A DNA stretch of 64,000 bases, taken from Puffinus mauretanicus. Its lineage: Eukaryota; Chordata; Aves; Procellariiformes; Procellariidae. The notes under the pieces were generated by a model, which had not been told where the DNA came from, ran no database searches, and was given only the letters and a program-made list of their open reading frames with translations. Positions 23,533 to 36,781 of this stretch are shown here, piece by piece; position 1 is the stretch's first letter, and every line of letters starts with the position of its first letter. Position numbers and translations under genes: made by a program. The stretch lies in assembly GCA_023333565.1 (NCBI GenBank), contig JAJKFH010002594.1:310001-374000 (forward strand). The letters are read 5' to 3'.

Positions 23533-23660
23533 TCAAATGCAATATATGTCAGAAGAGTTGCAGCTGAAAATATAGCAGATATCCCACAGCCTATGTAAGT
23601 GATAAAGGTGAGGACCTTGGTATTCTGTGGGTCTATTTGTGTAACAGTTCTCTGAAGGTC
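23533..23660 (-). CDS. ADGRG6: ADGRG6 exon: end of tethered agonist and TM1
   Basis: A 128-nt exon (phase 0 in, phase 2 out). It starts [20 protein letters not shown] and continues into the first transmembrane helix ([22 protein letters not shown]). The acceptor is ctcatgtag and the donor TTTGA|gtaagt. Human reads [20 protein letters not shown]. The extracellular linker between GPS and TM1 is short, as usual in this family. Confidence 0.96.
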
Positions 23661-24596
23661 CTACATGAGAGAGGAGGCAGAGGCATCAGTTACAGCAAAC
23701 AGCTTTTCCATGAGCACAACACTCACTCTTGGTAATCAGTCAGGTAAAACTCAAAAGCACTTTGGCAATACCACTCTAACCCTGACATTAGGGTTCATGT
23801 TTACTGACTATACTTACTCTATAGTCGTTACACCTCTCACTTCCTTCCCATAGCTCTTGAAAACATTGTAGTATAACTGCTGGGGTCAGCAGACAGACAG
23901 AGCCTGATACTGATCCTTATAATTCAGTACCAGGCATTCAAATGTTCTTCTCTGGAAAAATCTTCCCTTTTCAAACTTTTTAGTTCCGTTACTTATAGAC
24001 AACTCTCTTTAAGAAGATGTAAGATTTAAGAAAATGTAATTTAAAAGTATTCATACTGAAATGTGCACCATTCTGGGCAGTTTCTGACATCACTTCTTGC
24101 TATTAGAAGTTCGCAAGAGTCAATGTAGCTAATCACCTATGGGTGAAACCAAGGGCAAGATATTGCTTTTTGGTTTTATGATCTGTTTTGACATGCAAAC
24201 TACAGTTATAAATAGAATTGGTCAGAAAAATAGTGACAAAGACAACATTTCAAAAAAACCTGGAAATGAAGTAGGAACATTCTGAGGATTTTTTTTTCCA
24301 GTTTTCTGTCCAACTGTAATTGCCACATAGTACCGTCTGAGAATAAATGCCAGTGTTATTTCCTTTTTTAAGGAGAAGAAAAAATGAGAATATTTGGATC
24401 TATATCACTGTGGAGTAAATGTGCACAAATACTAACATATAATGGCGTCCATTCTACAGTCAGCGTAACTGTTGTGCCTAGCAAAACTATCTAGCAAAAA
24501 GAAACCAATAAAATGCTACAAAACTTGCCATTCTTCACAGGAAAAGGAAGGAGCTGTATGCATTTTTTTACACCCCGTCCCAACCTTGTATGACCT

Positions 24597-24614
24597 TATA
24601 TATATATATATATA
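24597..24614. repeat. (TA)n microsatellite
   Basis: Nine TA units in a row. Confidence 0.9.
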
Positions 24615-26198
24615 AGGAGAGTGTTATTTGAAAATAATGTAACAGCTAAATTAAAGTCAGAAAAGACTATTCAAATGGAAAAGCAATTAAAAGGGTCAAA
24701 ACTGTGTAAAAATCTATTGGAACACAGCCCAAATTCAAAGAACTTCTGCCTTATTTCCTACTGCCACAAAAGCGTTCGGGAAGAGAAGGGACTCATTGAA
24801 TATATCCTAAAGAAAGCCCTTTTTTCCTCTCTTCGAGGACGAAGAGTGAAACAAGACCACAATTTAGCTTGCAAAAAGACAAAAAGCTTGTGGCTTTTTC
24901 ATATCTGCATCTGAGCATGACGTGAAGAGAGCAGCCTTATTAAGAAGGCTCTAGAAGGCCAAAGCTGAACAAGTCAGTGCACGCGGCTCCCTTGTGCGGT
25001 CAAGTCCTATGTGTCACTGCAACAAGCTAAATCAAAACCCAAATACTTCCACAGCATTGCTGTGATCAGGAGCAAACATCTTTTCTTCAGGTATGTTTTA
25101 GAGGGCTAAGAATGTTAATTTCAGATGGAAAGTAATTTCAGCCCATTACTGAGGGTAAAAAATCACCAAATGTTAAGAAAAGATAGCAGTATTCCATCTT
25201 TTTCATGTTGGGATTTTTTTCTCTCGAAAACACTTCACACGTGCAAATTGCTGGAGGCACCTGAATGCTAGAGGTATTATGCTACTGAGGCTGACGTGCT
25301 CTATATGGTTCCCTCTTTCATCTCCCTGATAGGCTATGCTCTACCTATCTCAGCCACCCAGACTGGACACTTTGCTTAAGGCTCTGATAGAGTACAAGTT
25401 TCACGTTTTGTACCAGCCCTCAGTGGGCAGACTTTTTCCAAGAGAAGGCCTGTACTGCAAGGCATCCCCAAAGCCATTTATAAGAAAACAGCAAATATGG
25501 GCTTACACATTTCACGAAAGAAGGTATTGCTTTATACTTTTTGACATTAGATAAATAGAAGTCTTGTCAGATTTGCAACCTAAATTTGCAAGGGGCAATT
25601 TAGCCCCTTGAATCTCTGGATGAAAGGGAATTATTGTGCTCCCTTGACTTTTCATCCCCATTAGCAGTTTTACTGACTGTAGGACATTTTTCTTTCCCTG
25701 ACTGTTCTCCCTGACAATATGAGTCTCTTTTTCTTTTGTTCTGAAAACAGCACCTCAACTTTTTCTCCTACTTTTTTTTTCTGCAAACAACTTCCCACTT
25801 TCCTGATCTTGAAATTTCAAATCTACCTAGACTTGTTTCTCATTCACTTCCCTCTTGTTACACCCTCCTATCTCAGCTGCAGGTCATTTTTGTCAGATTA
25901 CATTGTTAAAGGAAATGACAGGGACCCCCCGCACCTTAGGACTCATTAAGATAATTTTTTTCTGTTTTGCTAGTGGAAGTGTTAATACTGGGCCTTGGTT
26001 TTACAGTCCCTGACTTTCTTTTTCACCCAGCCATGTCCCGGCTTTGAAGCTGGATGTTATAATATGCTATTTGTATTTTGGTATTGCTCAGAAGTCTCAA
26101 GCCCAGGTCTTTTGTGGCACAGTATTTTCAAAATTTAGCATACTCTTATCGGCACATTTTACTTTTTATTTTATAATATTTAGCCACTTGTAAAGAAC

Positions 26199-26216
26199 AT
26201 AATAATAATAATAAAA
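26199..26216. repeat. (AAT)n microsatellite
   Basis: About five AAT/ATA units (ataataataataataaaata). Confidence 0.75.
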
Positions 26217-26450
26217 TACACTTTCGTTACTAACTTTATTCATTACCTCATTCCTGAATCCTTATCACTAGCTATTTTGTTATGAAAAGATAACTTTATG
26301 ACAAAAAGGGGGAAAATGTTGTATTATTATTAAAAATCATGTGCAAAAGGAATAACCCAAGTAACAAAAATGAGAGTTGTCTTGACCCAAGACAAAAACT
26401 GCACTGCAGTTCCTAGGAAAGATAACTCGGAGAACAGTGAATTTGCCTAC

Positions 26451-26557
26451 CATTAGGACCCCAAAGTGCGTGAGGTGGTTGCATAGGCAAACCGTCTCGT
26501 TTTCATTGGACTCTGCGTCCACTTGGCAGCCCTCAGGGTTCCAGCCACCATTGCCAC
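26451..26557 (-). CDS. ADGRG6: ADGRG6 exon: GPS cleavage site and tethered agonist start
   Basis: A 107-nt exon (phase 1 in, phase 0 out) reading [29 protein letters not shown] and THFGVLM. The acceptor is tttccacag and the donor CTAATG|gtaggc. All GPS elements are present: W, the cysteines of W-x(n)-C and C-x-C, and the His-Leu|Thr cleavage triad. Autocleavage before Thr would expose THFGVLM as the tethered (Stachel) agonist. Nothing suggests loss of function. Confidence 0.96.
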
Positions 26558-28344
26558 CTGTGGAAATAAACAGGAGAAACTGTACTTTCCAACAAACTCA
26601 TGTCACTCTCTTTTAACAGATTTGTCCCTTCACCTTGTGCAAATGCAAAAGTGCTTTCTCGCATTGAATGAGTGAACATTAAAAACAATCAGGAATGAAG
26701 CAAGTGTCAGATTTCCTAGTTTCTGCAGAGAATCACACCAGATGAGTGTCCCAGTAATGGACTACTGAGCAGAAGCAATAGATGGAGATCTACAACAAAG
26801 GCAGGGAGCTTTTTGGTTAACGAGGGACGAATAAGACGTACTATGAGGATCGTGCATTAAGACACACCTTAGCTTTACTCAACAATAAGATGGTTATAGA
26901 ACTCCCTTTTACCACACTGATGTGATGTCTGCACCTGCTCCCTCCTACTCATATACCCCCAGGCACATGAAAGCGTTTATGGCCCAGGAGCAGAGGGTCC
27001 TGCCCTTCCTCTCTGCAGCATGTAATGCAGAAGGTCAGAGTGGATAATCCCAATTATCCTTTGTGGCCTTAAGAAAAAACAAGAAGTAAACTATCCCCTA
27101 CTTGCTCCTCCTGAAAAGGCCATTCTGAAAAATAAGTAGAAAGATTTTATTTAAAAAAAAAAAATGTGAAAAGGTAAAATTTGTATTTCTGATTACTTCT
27201 CCTTTCAGTTTTTCCTGCTAAAATATGAACCAATTTTGTGAAATAGTTCATATTCTCTGAACTCTTAAAGACATTTTTGCACAACTCCAGGCAAAATCCA
27301 GCAAATTATCTGACTGGCCCTATAACTTTACCTCAGATTCGAGACAGAATCTTTCAAAAGACTGTGAAGATGTTCCAAAACCACTTAAAACTCTCCCCTA
27401 CTTGAGCAGCCACTGAGAATAGTTTCTTCCCTGTGTGTTTCTCCTTTGATGTGCTTCTTAAGTTTTAGCCTCCTAACAATGTTCTTTTTTTTTTTTTTGC
27501 TCTTTTTTATCCTTCTGCATTCTTCTCAGTTCTTCTGTCTGAATTTCCTGCTTTCAGCTACAACTTTGGATGGTAAATTTTATTTCTTGCACGACTCTGT
27601 ACTAAACCCCTCCACCTCAAATCCTACTGCTAAGGACAGTTACTTCTTTGCTCTATCTCTGTTTCATGGTAAGGAGAAGTAACGTCCTAGTAGTGATCTC
27701 TAAAATAGAAGGATGAGAATGGCTTTGTCTGTGCAAAGGATGAAGAGCTTGAGTTTAACACCACACACGGGTTAGGCAGTAGCAATGAAGAATGAGCTAA
27801 AATGATGCCTTGTTAATGTATGTCTCCAGATGGGACCTCATCGTGCAACTGTCATCTATTTACAAGGTGCATGTTGAGTCTCTGTCTAAATGAAGTTTGT
27901 GCAATGTAGTTCCAAACCTCCCATGGAAGAAAAAACAGCTTAAGATTTGCAACAGACACAATCTCACAATTAAATAACCCAATATTTTAAAAATGGCCAG
28001 TTAGAAGTCTGGCTAAGAACCATTCATGGGTCTGATTAGAATTACTATTTAATTTGCACATGCAGACAGATCAGTGAAAAACTGCTATCAGGTACAGAAA
28101 AGTAGAGAAACTTTATTTACAAATTTAAAATGTTAACCAAATTTACATACAAAACTTTTAGTAAGAATATTTAACATCTGCTGTTACAAGTGACCTTACT
28201 AACTAGAAATGATACAGTCTAAAGATTTCACCTAATTCTGCAAGGACTGGTTAAGAAGGCAAAAGAGCCAAGACTGTGACCGATTTTAAAACTTGGACAC
28301 CTTTATTCCCCTCATAAAAGAAATGACAGTATTTTTAAACTTAC
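26558..28344 (-). other. ADGRG6: ADGRG6 intron inside the GPS
   Basis: 1.8 kb of anonymous sequence with A and T runs (27145-27160, 27486-27499). Nothing identified. Confidence 0.8.
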
Positions 28345-28390
28345 CATTTTTATTCATATCCCAGAAGACACAGGTAGGCTTAGGATCTTC
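28345..28390 (-). CDS. ADGRG6: ADGRG6 exon: GPS start, CVFWDMNKNG
   Basis: A 46-nt exon (phase 0 in, phase 1 out) reading EDPKPTCVFWDMNKN plus the first base of Gly. The acceptor is gttcttag and the donor AATG|gtaagt. C-x-F-W-D is the invariant opening of the GPS motif: this cysteine pairs with one in the next exon. Human reads CAFWDLNKN. Confidence 0.95.
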
Positions 28391-29431
28391 CTAAGAACAC
28401 ATTAAAAGTAGACCTTTTATACCTCTTCAGACATAAATCTCATCAACATATATATTTACAACAGATTTTTACTGTATGTCTTTTCACTTAATAAGCAGAA
28501 GAGTAAATATTATTTGGATTGTTGAAATTTTGTCTAGTGTCAAATTAGTACTTACTCTACTAGCAAGACAGATCTGCCCAGATTACAAAATCTAGAGCAC
28601 TGTTCCTCTACACTGTTCTTTTTCCACATCCTCAGAATAATGAAGTTTTATTGTCGCACTAAAGTTATCCATGTATATGATGACTTTACAGAGTCTAAAG
28701 TGGAGGTTGTTTTGTATCATAATCATTATAATGAAATGTAAGGTAAAGTTAATTGAATTGTGAAAATTATGAACCAGGTTCTCATTACATAAACAATTCA
28801 CTTAGGTATTGCATTTTAACATCTTCTTTTTTAACTTCTCTAGTGCCATTGTCTCTTTTGGAATAGCTACTGACAACATGTCTGAGAACAGAGTCAAGCT
28901 CACACGTTTTTTAACTGAAACAGTATGTGCCAAAAGGTTGCATTTGGTCTGTATTTCCCTAAATGAATTGTAGTCATCTTTTAACAACATGGTTCTGTCC
29001 ATTCTTCCTTTGCTGAAAACCACATAACAACAAAATAACTTGGGGAACTATTAACAAAGCAATTCATGTTTGATCAAAGAATTTAAGTCATTCTAAGGTT
29101 CTAGTGTAATAAATCGTGTCCCTGGTCACTGGTCACGAACGTGGTCATGAACAGAGGTTTTGCCTACAGTTATTGGCACAGAAATCGCCTCTGAGTGGCA
29201 GAATCAATAGTCTTTCAGATAAATGTTAGATCATGAACGGAGTAGGAATGTGTGAGGATGGGAGAGGCTATTTGTTTTTACTTTTTGCTTACTTGCTTTT
29301 GTTCTAGAGTTTTTATTTCCTTTTGAGTTTATGTTCTTACTCAAAATCCATCCAAATCAATCAGGTTATATGCTCAGCCTTTACTACATATAATCTGCAT
29401 TCCTGTTCCTCCGAGTAATGTCTTGTCTTAC
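28391..29431 (-). other. ADGRG6: ADGRG6 intron, GAIN end to GPS
   Basis: 1.0 kb; nothing identified. Confidence 0.8.
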
Positions 29432-29548
29432 CTGAATTTTGGTATGCTTAATTGTAACCTTCACATAATCCTGAAGATCCTGAATGGTTATGTTTCCAAT
29501 ACTGCACGCCACCACAAAACTGGTCAAATTGGCAGGATTTTCTGCATC
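29432..29548 (-). CDS. ADGRG6: ADGRG6 exon: GAIN domain core, [14 protein letters not shown] segment
   Basis: A 117-nt exon (phase 0 in and out, 39 codons). It contains [20 protein letters not shown] then [11 protein letters not shown]. The human equivalent is [20 protein letters not shown]. The acceptor is atctttcaaag and the donor ATTCAG|gtaaga. This is the last part of GAIN subdomain B before the short exon leading into the GPS. Confidence 0.95.
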
Positions 29549-32500
29549 CTTTGAAAGATTCAGAAAAACATAATAAATGCTTACACAGCACATAACATAA
29601 AAGCCAGAGTACACAGTTTCATTTTTGCAGCATGCCAGAATAAATAAGTTGTCAGCATTTCTACACTTTTGATCATGCAATATAAGAACATTATGTTTAT
29701 AAAATCAAATTATGGGTTTGCCTCATAGAAGTTTCCCTATTTTCCCTATAGTCATAAACATATATAGGCACAATTCGAGAGAGAGGTTAGAAGGCATAAA
29801 TTCACCTTTTAATCACTATGTCTGATGCCAACAAAATTATAACTCAAACAATGTAGCAGATAACAACCCATGATATGATTAGCTCATTTCCCTAAACAAG
29901 AATGAACTAGCTTTCTTATCTTACTGTCAACACTATCCTTTCTGATAGATCAAAGTTTTTGGAGAATAACCTGTTTTTTGTGTATAGTTGCTAAATCATC
30001 GTCCATCATACAATGAATGACTAAGAAGTAGTAAACAAATTCAAAGTAATGTTACATACTGTAGGAGATAATATTTTCTGCAAGGTATTATTTGATGGGA
30101 ATTTAAATAGAAGACTGCTCTTATCACTGAGCAATGCCATTTCTAACCTGCAGTCAAAAAGTACCAAGTTGAAAATTTTCCAAAAGAGAAGTTTTCCTTG
30201 GAAATTGATGATTTATTAAATGGAATTGCTTTGGAAATACTATTTTTTTTTTATGAGCTTCCACCGAAACCCGCATAGTTACATGCCTGGTTGGCCTTAT
30301 GGGAAGCTGGGAAGCCTGCGGCAGATGTTAGGTCAGATGAAGTCTATTGCCACTCACTTTCCCTCCAAAAATCTGGGCTGCCAAACTCCTGAACCCCGCT
30401 GATTCCTTCAGTCTAGGGGTTTTGTTAGCCTGACAAGATGTCAGGTATCAGGTCAGCACTGGGCTCATGAGATCCCACCACTCATGAGAGACAGAATAGC
30501 TTCAGTTATTAAGTGCACATTATCATGAGTAGAATATTTCATTTCTTAAGAATCATATGCAAGCGTTTTCAAACACAGTATTGCAGATTATATTGGAGCT
30601 TTGTGACATAACTTCCTAAAAACTTAAAAATTGCAGAGGAATGAAAATGCAATTTTCTAGACAGTTCATGAGCATTCAAACAAGAGAAAATCTCTTGGCT
30701 ACCACCTAAATTTTAACATCTGACAAAGCCTATGAAAGCCTTTGGACAGATTTCTAGGGGTTTCAGTGGATTCTGTCTCTAACAGATAACAAAAACTAGA
30801 AATAAATATCAGATGGTCTCTTTAGGGAAGGCAATTTAATATATTCTTACTTGTCCTTATAAAGGAATAGAAATAATGCGTGCATTAAAGTAAAATACAG
30901 GTAACTGCTTATTTAGCTATAAGGCTGTGCTCAGCGAAAGTTAGGGGTAAGTTTTTAGCCAATAAAATATACAGAGGTACAAAGTGAAGCAATGCTGAGG
31001 CTAGCATCAATGACAGAAATCTGGTCTAGACAGTCATTACAATTCACATATTTATCATATTTGCTCATTATTTTCATGGCCTCAGAACTCATGAGGATGA
31101 TCCTTCCAACCTAACTTTAGACACGTGAAAAGAAGATGTCTGGAACTGAAGCAGCGATTCTAGGGTTTCTTAACATAGTCAATGAAAGGAAACCGGAACA
31201 TCCAGGGCATAATCCATCTTACCTATATATCTAGGTCGAATATGGGTTGCCTAAAAATAAATGTCCATTTTAGAGGTTTTAAGGTATCCTGACAGGTCTC
31301 CAGCTGTTACTGCAGAAGATGTCACATCTCTTACAGGTTCATCGTCACGTCTGTCATCCAGTAGTACCTTTGTACCTTGGGGTGTCTCAAATTGCACTAC
31401 ACTCCTTTGGCTGGGGAACAGACGCCTACTCCTGCACTAAGATGAGATGTGTCACACCTCAATGGTGACCATTCTTTTCCATCGACTGGCTTTGAAGGCA
31501 ACTTATGGACAACGGTTCAGGCATAGGCATGTACGTTGAACACACCTGCCTTTGGTGAAATGAATCCCACCCTGAATAGCTTACATCAATTTTTAATATA
31601 GTCTTCTAAGTAATATAACCATCAGACTTTAATGAATGACAAGATAAAACTTACTAGCATTCTCTCAGTTGCAATAAAAAAAGAAACTCCAGTCCTTAAA
31701 GTATGATGTTTCACTGTTATGTTGAATGCTTCTAAGAAATACAGCTAATAGCATTGGGATTTTTTTAATTGCAATTGGAATAAATATATTTGTGAAATAC
31801 TTCTATACTAATGGATAAAGTTATTGGGTTTGAGATGGCATGTGGATCAATTTATTTTTAGGCTTTATTTTTAGCCCTTTTTTTTCTTTTTTAGACTTAC
31901 TTTATTTTTAGACTTACTAAAATGTGAGTTTTACACATTTTTAATTAATTGTGTTGAACATGTCACCCATGAACAGTTTGAAAAACACACAAAAAAATGC
32001 AAGGAATTTTAGTTGCAAATTTAGATGCAAATTTTCCTGTTTTTTGCTTTTCAATGACTTATTAAGTATCCCTTAGAAACACATTCTAGCACCATTAAAG
32101 GATACATTATGACTTTATATGATTTTATGCCATTGTGACAAGCCTACATCTGTATTATTCTGGTTTCTTTATTAAATATATCCGTCCTATTTTTCTCAAA
32201 AGCGGGCTTAAAATGAATACTATTTTAAATAGTTAAAGATACTTCAGGGTGTATTTCAGAAGGCAACTGAGGGTCATGGGTATTTTCTTGCCTAGATTAT
32301 CTGAAGAATCTGGATACACTGCCAGTAAAAACGATAATATAGGGACAATACAATACTACAGAGTTCTGCGGATGCACAAGAGCCAAAGGTCACTTGAAAT
32401 ACTAATGGGAAAACAAACTCAAGTCTTCTGAGGCTCAGTCTACCGTTCACTATGAAACAATGTTTCCTTCTTAATTAACTCATTATTTTTCAAACTAGGT

Positions 32501-33219
32501 ATGGTTTTGGTTGTTTTTTCCAAGCTGCGAACGCTTCCTAATTTTTTTGGCACCTACCATGCAGGAACTATTTGTAATTACCGTGTGATGGGACCCAAAG
32601 GAGGAAAAAGTCAAATCTACCTGAGTCCCTTTAGTTTTCAGGTACAAGTATGTTATCCTTATTCCATATTAAAATACGGTGTGCTTAGGAGAACACATAT
32701 ATGAAAAGAAGAATAGTACGTATAGATGACCATCAGCCCAGAGTTTCCAAATGAATATAAGTAGTCAGCTGGATATGAGTGCCAACCAACTCTTTTAAGG
32801 AAAAGAGAAAGAAAGTGTACTTGCCAGTGTTATAGGCCAAATTCCCTTCTGATAGAAAAGAACCTGGCTCCACTGAACATCAAGGACCTATATTAATGCA
32901 TTTTAACAGAAGTTATGCCCTTTAAGGGGCCTTGCTACTTTCTCTGATATAAGCAGCTGGGATCCAGTTTTCCATAGATTACCCTGAGAAAAAGTTTATC
33001 TCACATGAGACAGGAGTTTGCAGTCAAATCACTGACTTTAATTCAACTTGGGCACTTTGACTATTTTGTCACTCTGAACATAACACTGTCTCTAGCGCCT
33101 ATCACCTTCTCGTTCCTTTAATTCATGAGATGCTGTGAAATGATTACACTACAGGAAACTTTTAGCAGCTGTCTTTGACTCACCCTAACTGAAATGACTT
33201 AAAACACATTAAAGTTTAC
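29549..33219 (-). other. ADGRG6: ADGRG6 intron within GAIN
   Basis: 3.7 kb. Around 31085-31285 the text (for example actttagacacgtgaaaaga) looks like a worn interspersed repeat with a tagacacc-type core, but I cannot name it. A T-rich stretch with a repeated tatttttagacttact unit lies at 31855-31920. Confidence 0.7.
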
Positions 33220-33360
33220 CTGAAAAAGACCATTTTTATTGAAGAAAGTAAATTGAGCTCTGGATATAACTTCAAACTCATCTTGACTTAAATTCTTCAG
33301 TAAACTTGGTGGCAGAACAACAGAAGCGAAGACATTTGTCTGATCTTTGTCAAAATCTAT
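33220..33360 (-). CDS. ADGRG6: ADGRG6 exon: GAIN domain core, SVVLPPSLL segment
   Basis: A 141-nt exon (phase 0 in and out, 47 codons). It contains FASVVLPPSLLKNLSQDEFE and RAQFTFFNKNGLFQ, matching human [20 protein letters not shown] and RAQFTFFNKTGLFQ. The acceptor is tatttaacag and the donor TTTCAG|gtaaac. It forms beta strands of GAIN subdomain B. Confidence 0.95.
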
Positions 33361-33592
33361 CTGTTAAATAAACAGAAGAACATGTTCAAACAAAACCCAA
33401 ACCATCAATTGTCCACAACTGGGTTCACACCCTTACACAAATATATCTAAACATGTGACTAGAATCAATCAAGACTAGTATGACATGCACCTACGTAAGA
33501 GTTGATGCAACAAATAAATAAAAAAAAGACTGAGGGGGTTTTCCCACCTTCCAGCATGAGATCAGCCTTCTGCTACAGGAAGGTATTAGACC

Positions 33593-33612
33593 AAACAAAC
33601 AAACAAACAAAC
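33593..33612. repeat. (CAAA)n microsatellite
   Basis: About five uninterrupted CAAA units. Confidence 0.9.
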
Positions 33613-35769
33613 TCCTCCACTGCTATAATGATGATTTGGAAATAATGAGAAGGCAATAACGGCAGTCATAATAGTTTTCAGTAACCTTCAAGATACTTTT
33701 CTTAATACCAAACAATGTTGAGAACTGAAAAATGTGCTCTGAATCCTTCTTTCTTGAGTTGTATTATTTGGCTTGATCTGCACAGCTGAATTAATTCTCT
33801 TATGAGCTTTTCTAGTTTCTCTGTTACAGAAGGGAGATTTAAAAATAATGATTAGTGTCACCTCTCTATATTTATCGTGCTACGTTGCACAAAAAAGACA
33901 CTTTCTGACATCAATATAAGCTTAATCTATACTGGCAACGTGTCAGACAGCTGAAAGCCCCCTATGGCACAGGGATGTAACAAGTGAGCAAGAAATAGAT
34001 GAGGATGCAAACTTGCATTTCATTAGCTACCAGGCAGCAATTCTATGACTGCACGCTCTCCCACCATGGCATACTCAAGGTGTGCCACCCTACCCATCAA
34101 AGGAAGTGGAGCAAGCCATCTCACGGTGGCTCTATAGTAAGTGTTCAAGAATTCTACTGCAAGATAAGGAAACTGACACTCCTGACCGCTCCAGAGGCAA
34201 CTTGGTCATGTATTTATGCCTCTCATGATCAGTCGTACAATCCTAAAAGCACCATTAGGTAATAGAAAGTTAAAAACCATAGGCCTCTGATAGATTTATT
34301 TAACTTCTGAATTTTCACTGATTTACTGTGAATAACAGGCACCCTTGGAAATTAGTAAAAGTGGTTCATAGATATCTCCTGACAGGGCTACATGCAGTTG
34401 AATAAAAGGTTTTCAAAGGATAATTCTACCACATTAAACAGAGAGTGTGTGTGTGATAAAGATGTCCCATTAGGTATTGTCTGCAAATAGAGTGGAAGAG
34501 GCTTCTATAAAGAAGTATGGATATATTACAGGAACAATTTAATAATATGAATCACTAAAAGCTAACTTAGTCAAAGGTTTGGCAAGAAACATAAAGACAC
34601 AGGGGGCTGAAATAGAATCTTTCCAAATTGCCATGGATACATTTGCTTGATATCTACTTTAAGAAAAAAATATGAAATAAAATCTGGAAAACATTCTGAC
34701 ATACAGCTTGAAGAGTTTAATGCTCCCTGATGAGCCTGGGCTAGATCATCACATCACTGGTGAAAAACCGGGGCTTTCACAAGGGAACCTCCCTCCAGCA
34801 GGGATAGCAAGTATCTTTCCTGATAGGCATGGAAAATATAAACGGTGACCACAGCTGCTGCAGACTTTTCTGGTAGGAAGGATGCTAAGAATTCTCAATC
34901 AGCTGTTGGAAATGTAAAAGTCTGAGAACAACTCATGTTCCAATAGGAACATTATAAATAATTTGACGGAGTTTGGATTTTATGATTATTTAGACAGTGC
35001 TGTACTAAATGATTCCAGGGCAAGAAAATTCCTGGATGTCCTCAGGCCACAGATGGTAATTCTTATTATACATGCGAACATCCCAAACCTGACTTCAGAA
35101 ATTTTCCTTTCCTCTTTCCATAAATACAGGATGAAATCCGGAGGAGAAACATTTCTTTGATAACAATCAAAGAACAATCAGCTACTGAGCTTCATTAATA
35201 AGAGAGCTAAACAAAAGTAGATTCACAATCATAAAAAATTTCTGATAAAAAAGATTCAAAGAAATTTAACCAAAACGCCTGTGAATATAAATACGTGAAA
35301 ACTCAATTACATTAAATCCATTTGTATCTATTTAAACCAGCATTTTGGAGTTTTGATCCAAAGTCTATATACACAGCATGTAAAAGGCCTGCAGCCTATT
35401 ATATTACTACCACTTTTTATAGCACTGTCTTCGTTACTGTTTTTGATTTTTACAGTACATAGTACTTTATAAAATGATCAGACATTTATTATGATTGTGG
35501 GAATTAATTTGGTTCCATAAGATGCTTATACTGTAGTGATACTTTAACCGTTTTCATAATGCCATGTTTTGTTTGGATTCAGATTTGGTTCTTCTGGGCC
35601 AAACAATAGTAGGTTTTTTTTATTTTTCTGTTTCACCTCTTCTGTGTGTTTCTCCAAGTAAGGCTCACTGTATTTGAACAGTTAGACTCCTAGGAAACTG
35701 AGATTACATTACCTCTGTCATAGACTTCTTATATAACTGTGAAAAAAATACGTTGCACTACATTTTTAA

Positions 35770-36275
35770 AAGCATTTAGGTGCCATAAGATGCAGACAGG
35801 CACATAGTGAAATTCAAAAAGTCTAGGCACCTCATTGCTACTGATTTCAATAGAACCTTTGGAATATCCCAACAGGTGCTCATATACATCTCAAAAGCTA
35901 TTTCATAGCTTTTAGATGTCTGAGCTTTTCTATTTGTGAAAAAGGAAGAAAAAATATTTTTGAAGTGATGACAAATATCTTAACTATAGCAGCCTGTCTA
36001 GATACTGTAGCACTGGAGACCATTCTGCATTTTGAGTGATCTGCGTTTTTTTTATTTTTCATATCTAGGCTGGTCAAGCTCCACATCAATGTCTTGAACC
36101 GCCTCGGACATCCCAAATGGCACAAGCCTATCAACCTACGTGTGGACAACTGGATCAGCCTTAGGCCTCTGTTAGCAGTAGGTGTTTAAACCATACTGGA
36201 AGGTTGAACATCTATTGTATCTGCAGAAATCTACATGTAGATACCTACATTTAGGTGTCTTATTCTAAAGCTGAA
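35770..36275. repeat. Old interspersed repeat relic with taggcacct / ttaggtgtc ends
   Basis: The left side has gtctaggcacctcattgcta then ctgatttcaatagaaccttt; the right side has atacctacatttaggtgtct. Reptile and bird genomes carry an old repeat with the theme taggcacct...cccattga-ttcaatggg...taggtgcct, and this looks like a decayed copy. Family not assigned. Confidence 0.35.
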
Positions 36276-36615
36276 ATGCATCAATGGAGTTGTTAGCTAG
36301 TGTACAATGGCTAATACAGCAGACTGCTAAAGATTATTTTCTCTCTTCATTAGTAAAAAAAAACCTAAAAAGGATAAAGTCTGTTCTGGATTTGTAAGCA
36401 AATTACTTTTCATCCGTATATGGAACATATGAGTTCATCTGGGTTTCCTGTCACTCAAGGAAATACTACATTAATCTGTTTGGATGATTGCAGGAAAAAG
36501 GAAATAAAAAGTAGGGGGTGAATTGGGAGTTGTAAGTGGTTTTATAGGAATCACAGTAAACACACTTGGAACAACAGGCACATTTCATGTTCAAATACAA
36601 CTGCTTGCCCCCTAC

Positions 36616-36781
36616 CTGGAAATCAGATGCATTATTCTGTGGACTGACACTGAAAGAACCACCTTCGAATGAAGTTGAGTTTATAGAAGACACTCCAAGT
36701 GCGAGGTTTCGTGTTGAAATACTCATGGATGGTCCAGTGAACTGGATCTTTAAAGCCAAGGCATCAATAGTTTTTAGAGCT
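36616..36781 (-). CDS. ADGRG6: ADGRG6 exon: GAIN domain, TRNLALGVSS segment
   Basis: A 166-nt exon (phase 2 in, phase 0 out). It reads ALKTIDALALKIQFTGPSMS then ISTRNLALGVSSINSTSF and ends NNASDFQ. The acceptor is agtttttag (the ag at 36783-36782, just before AGCTC) and the donor TTCCAG|gtaggg. ALKTID and TRNLAL match human exactly or nearly; the Ser/Gly-rich middle is divergent, as expected for a surface loop. Sequons: NST and NAS. Confidence 0.94.

Larger units (their letters stand above)
23661..26450 (-). other. ADGRG6: ADGRG6 intron between GPS and TM1 exons
   Basis: 2.8 kb. It has a (TA)n microsatellite at 24597-24614 and an (ATA)n run at 26199-26216. No additional exon seen. Confidence 0.8.
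33361..36615 (-). other. ADGRG6: ADGRG6 intron within GAIN
   Basis: 3.3 kb. It holds a (CAAA)n microsatellite at 33593-33612 and an old interspersed repeat relic at about 35770-36275. Confidence 0.75.
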
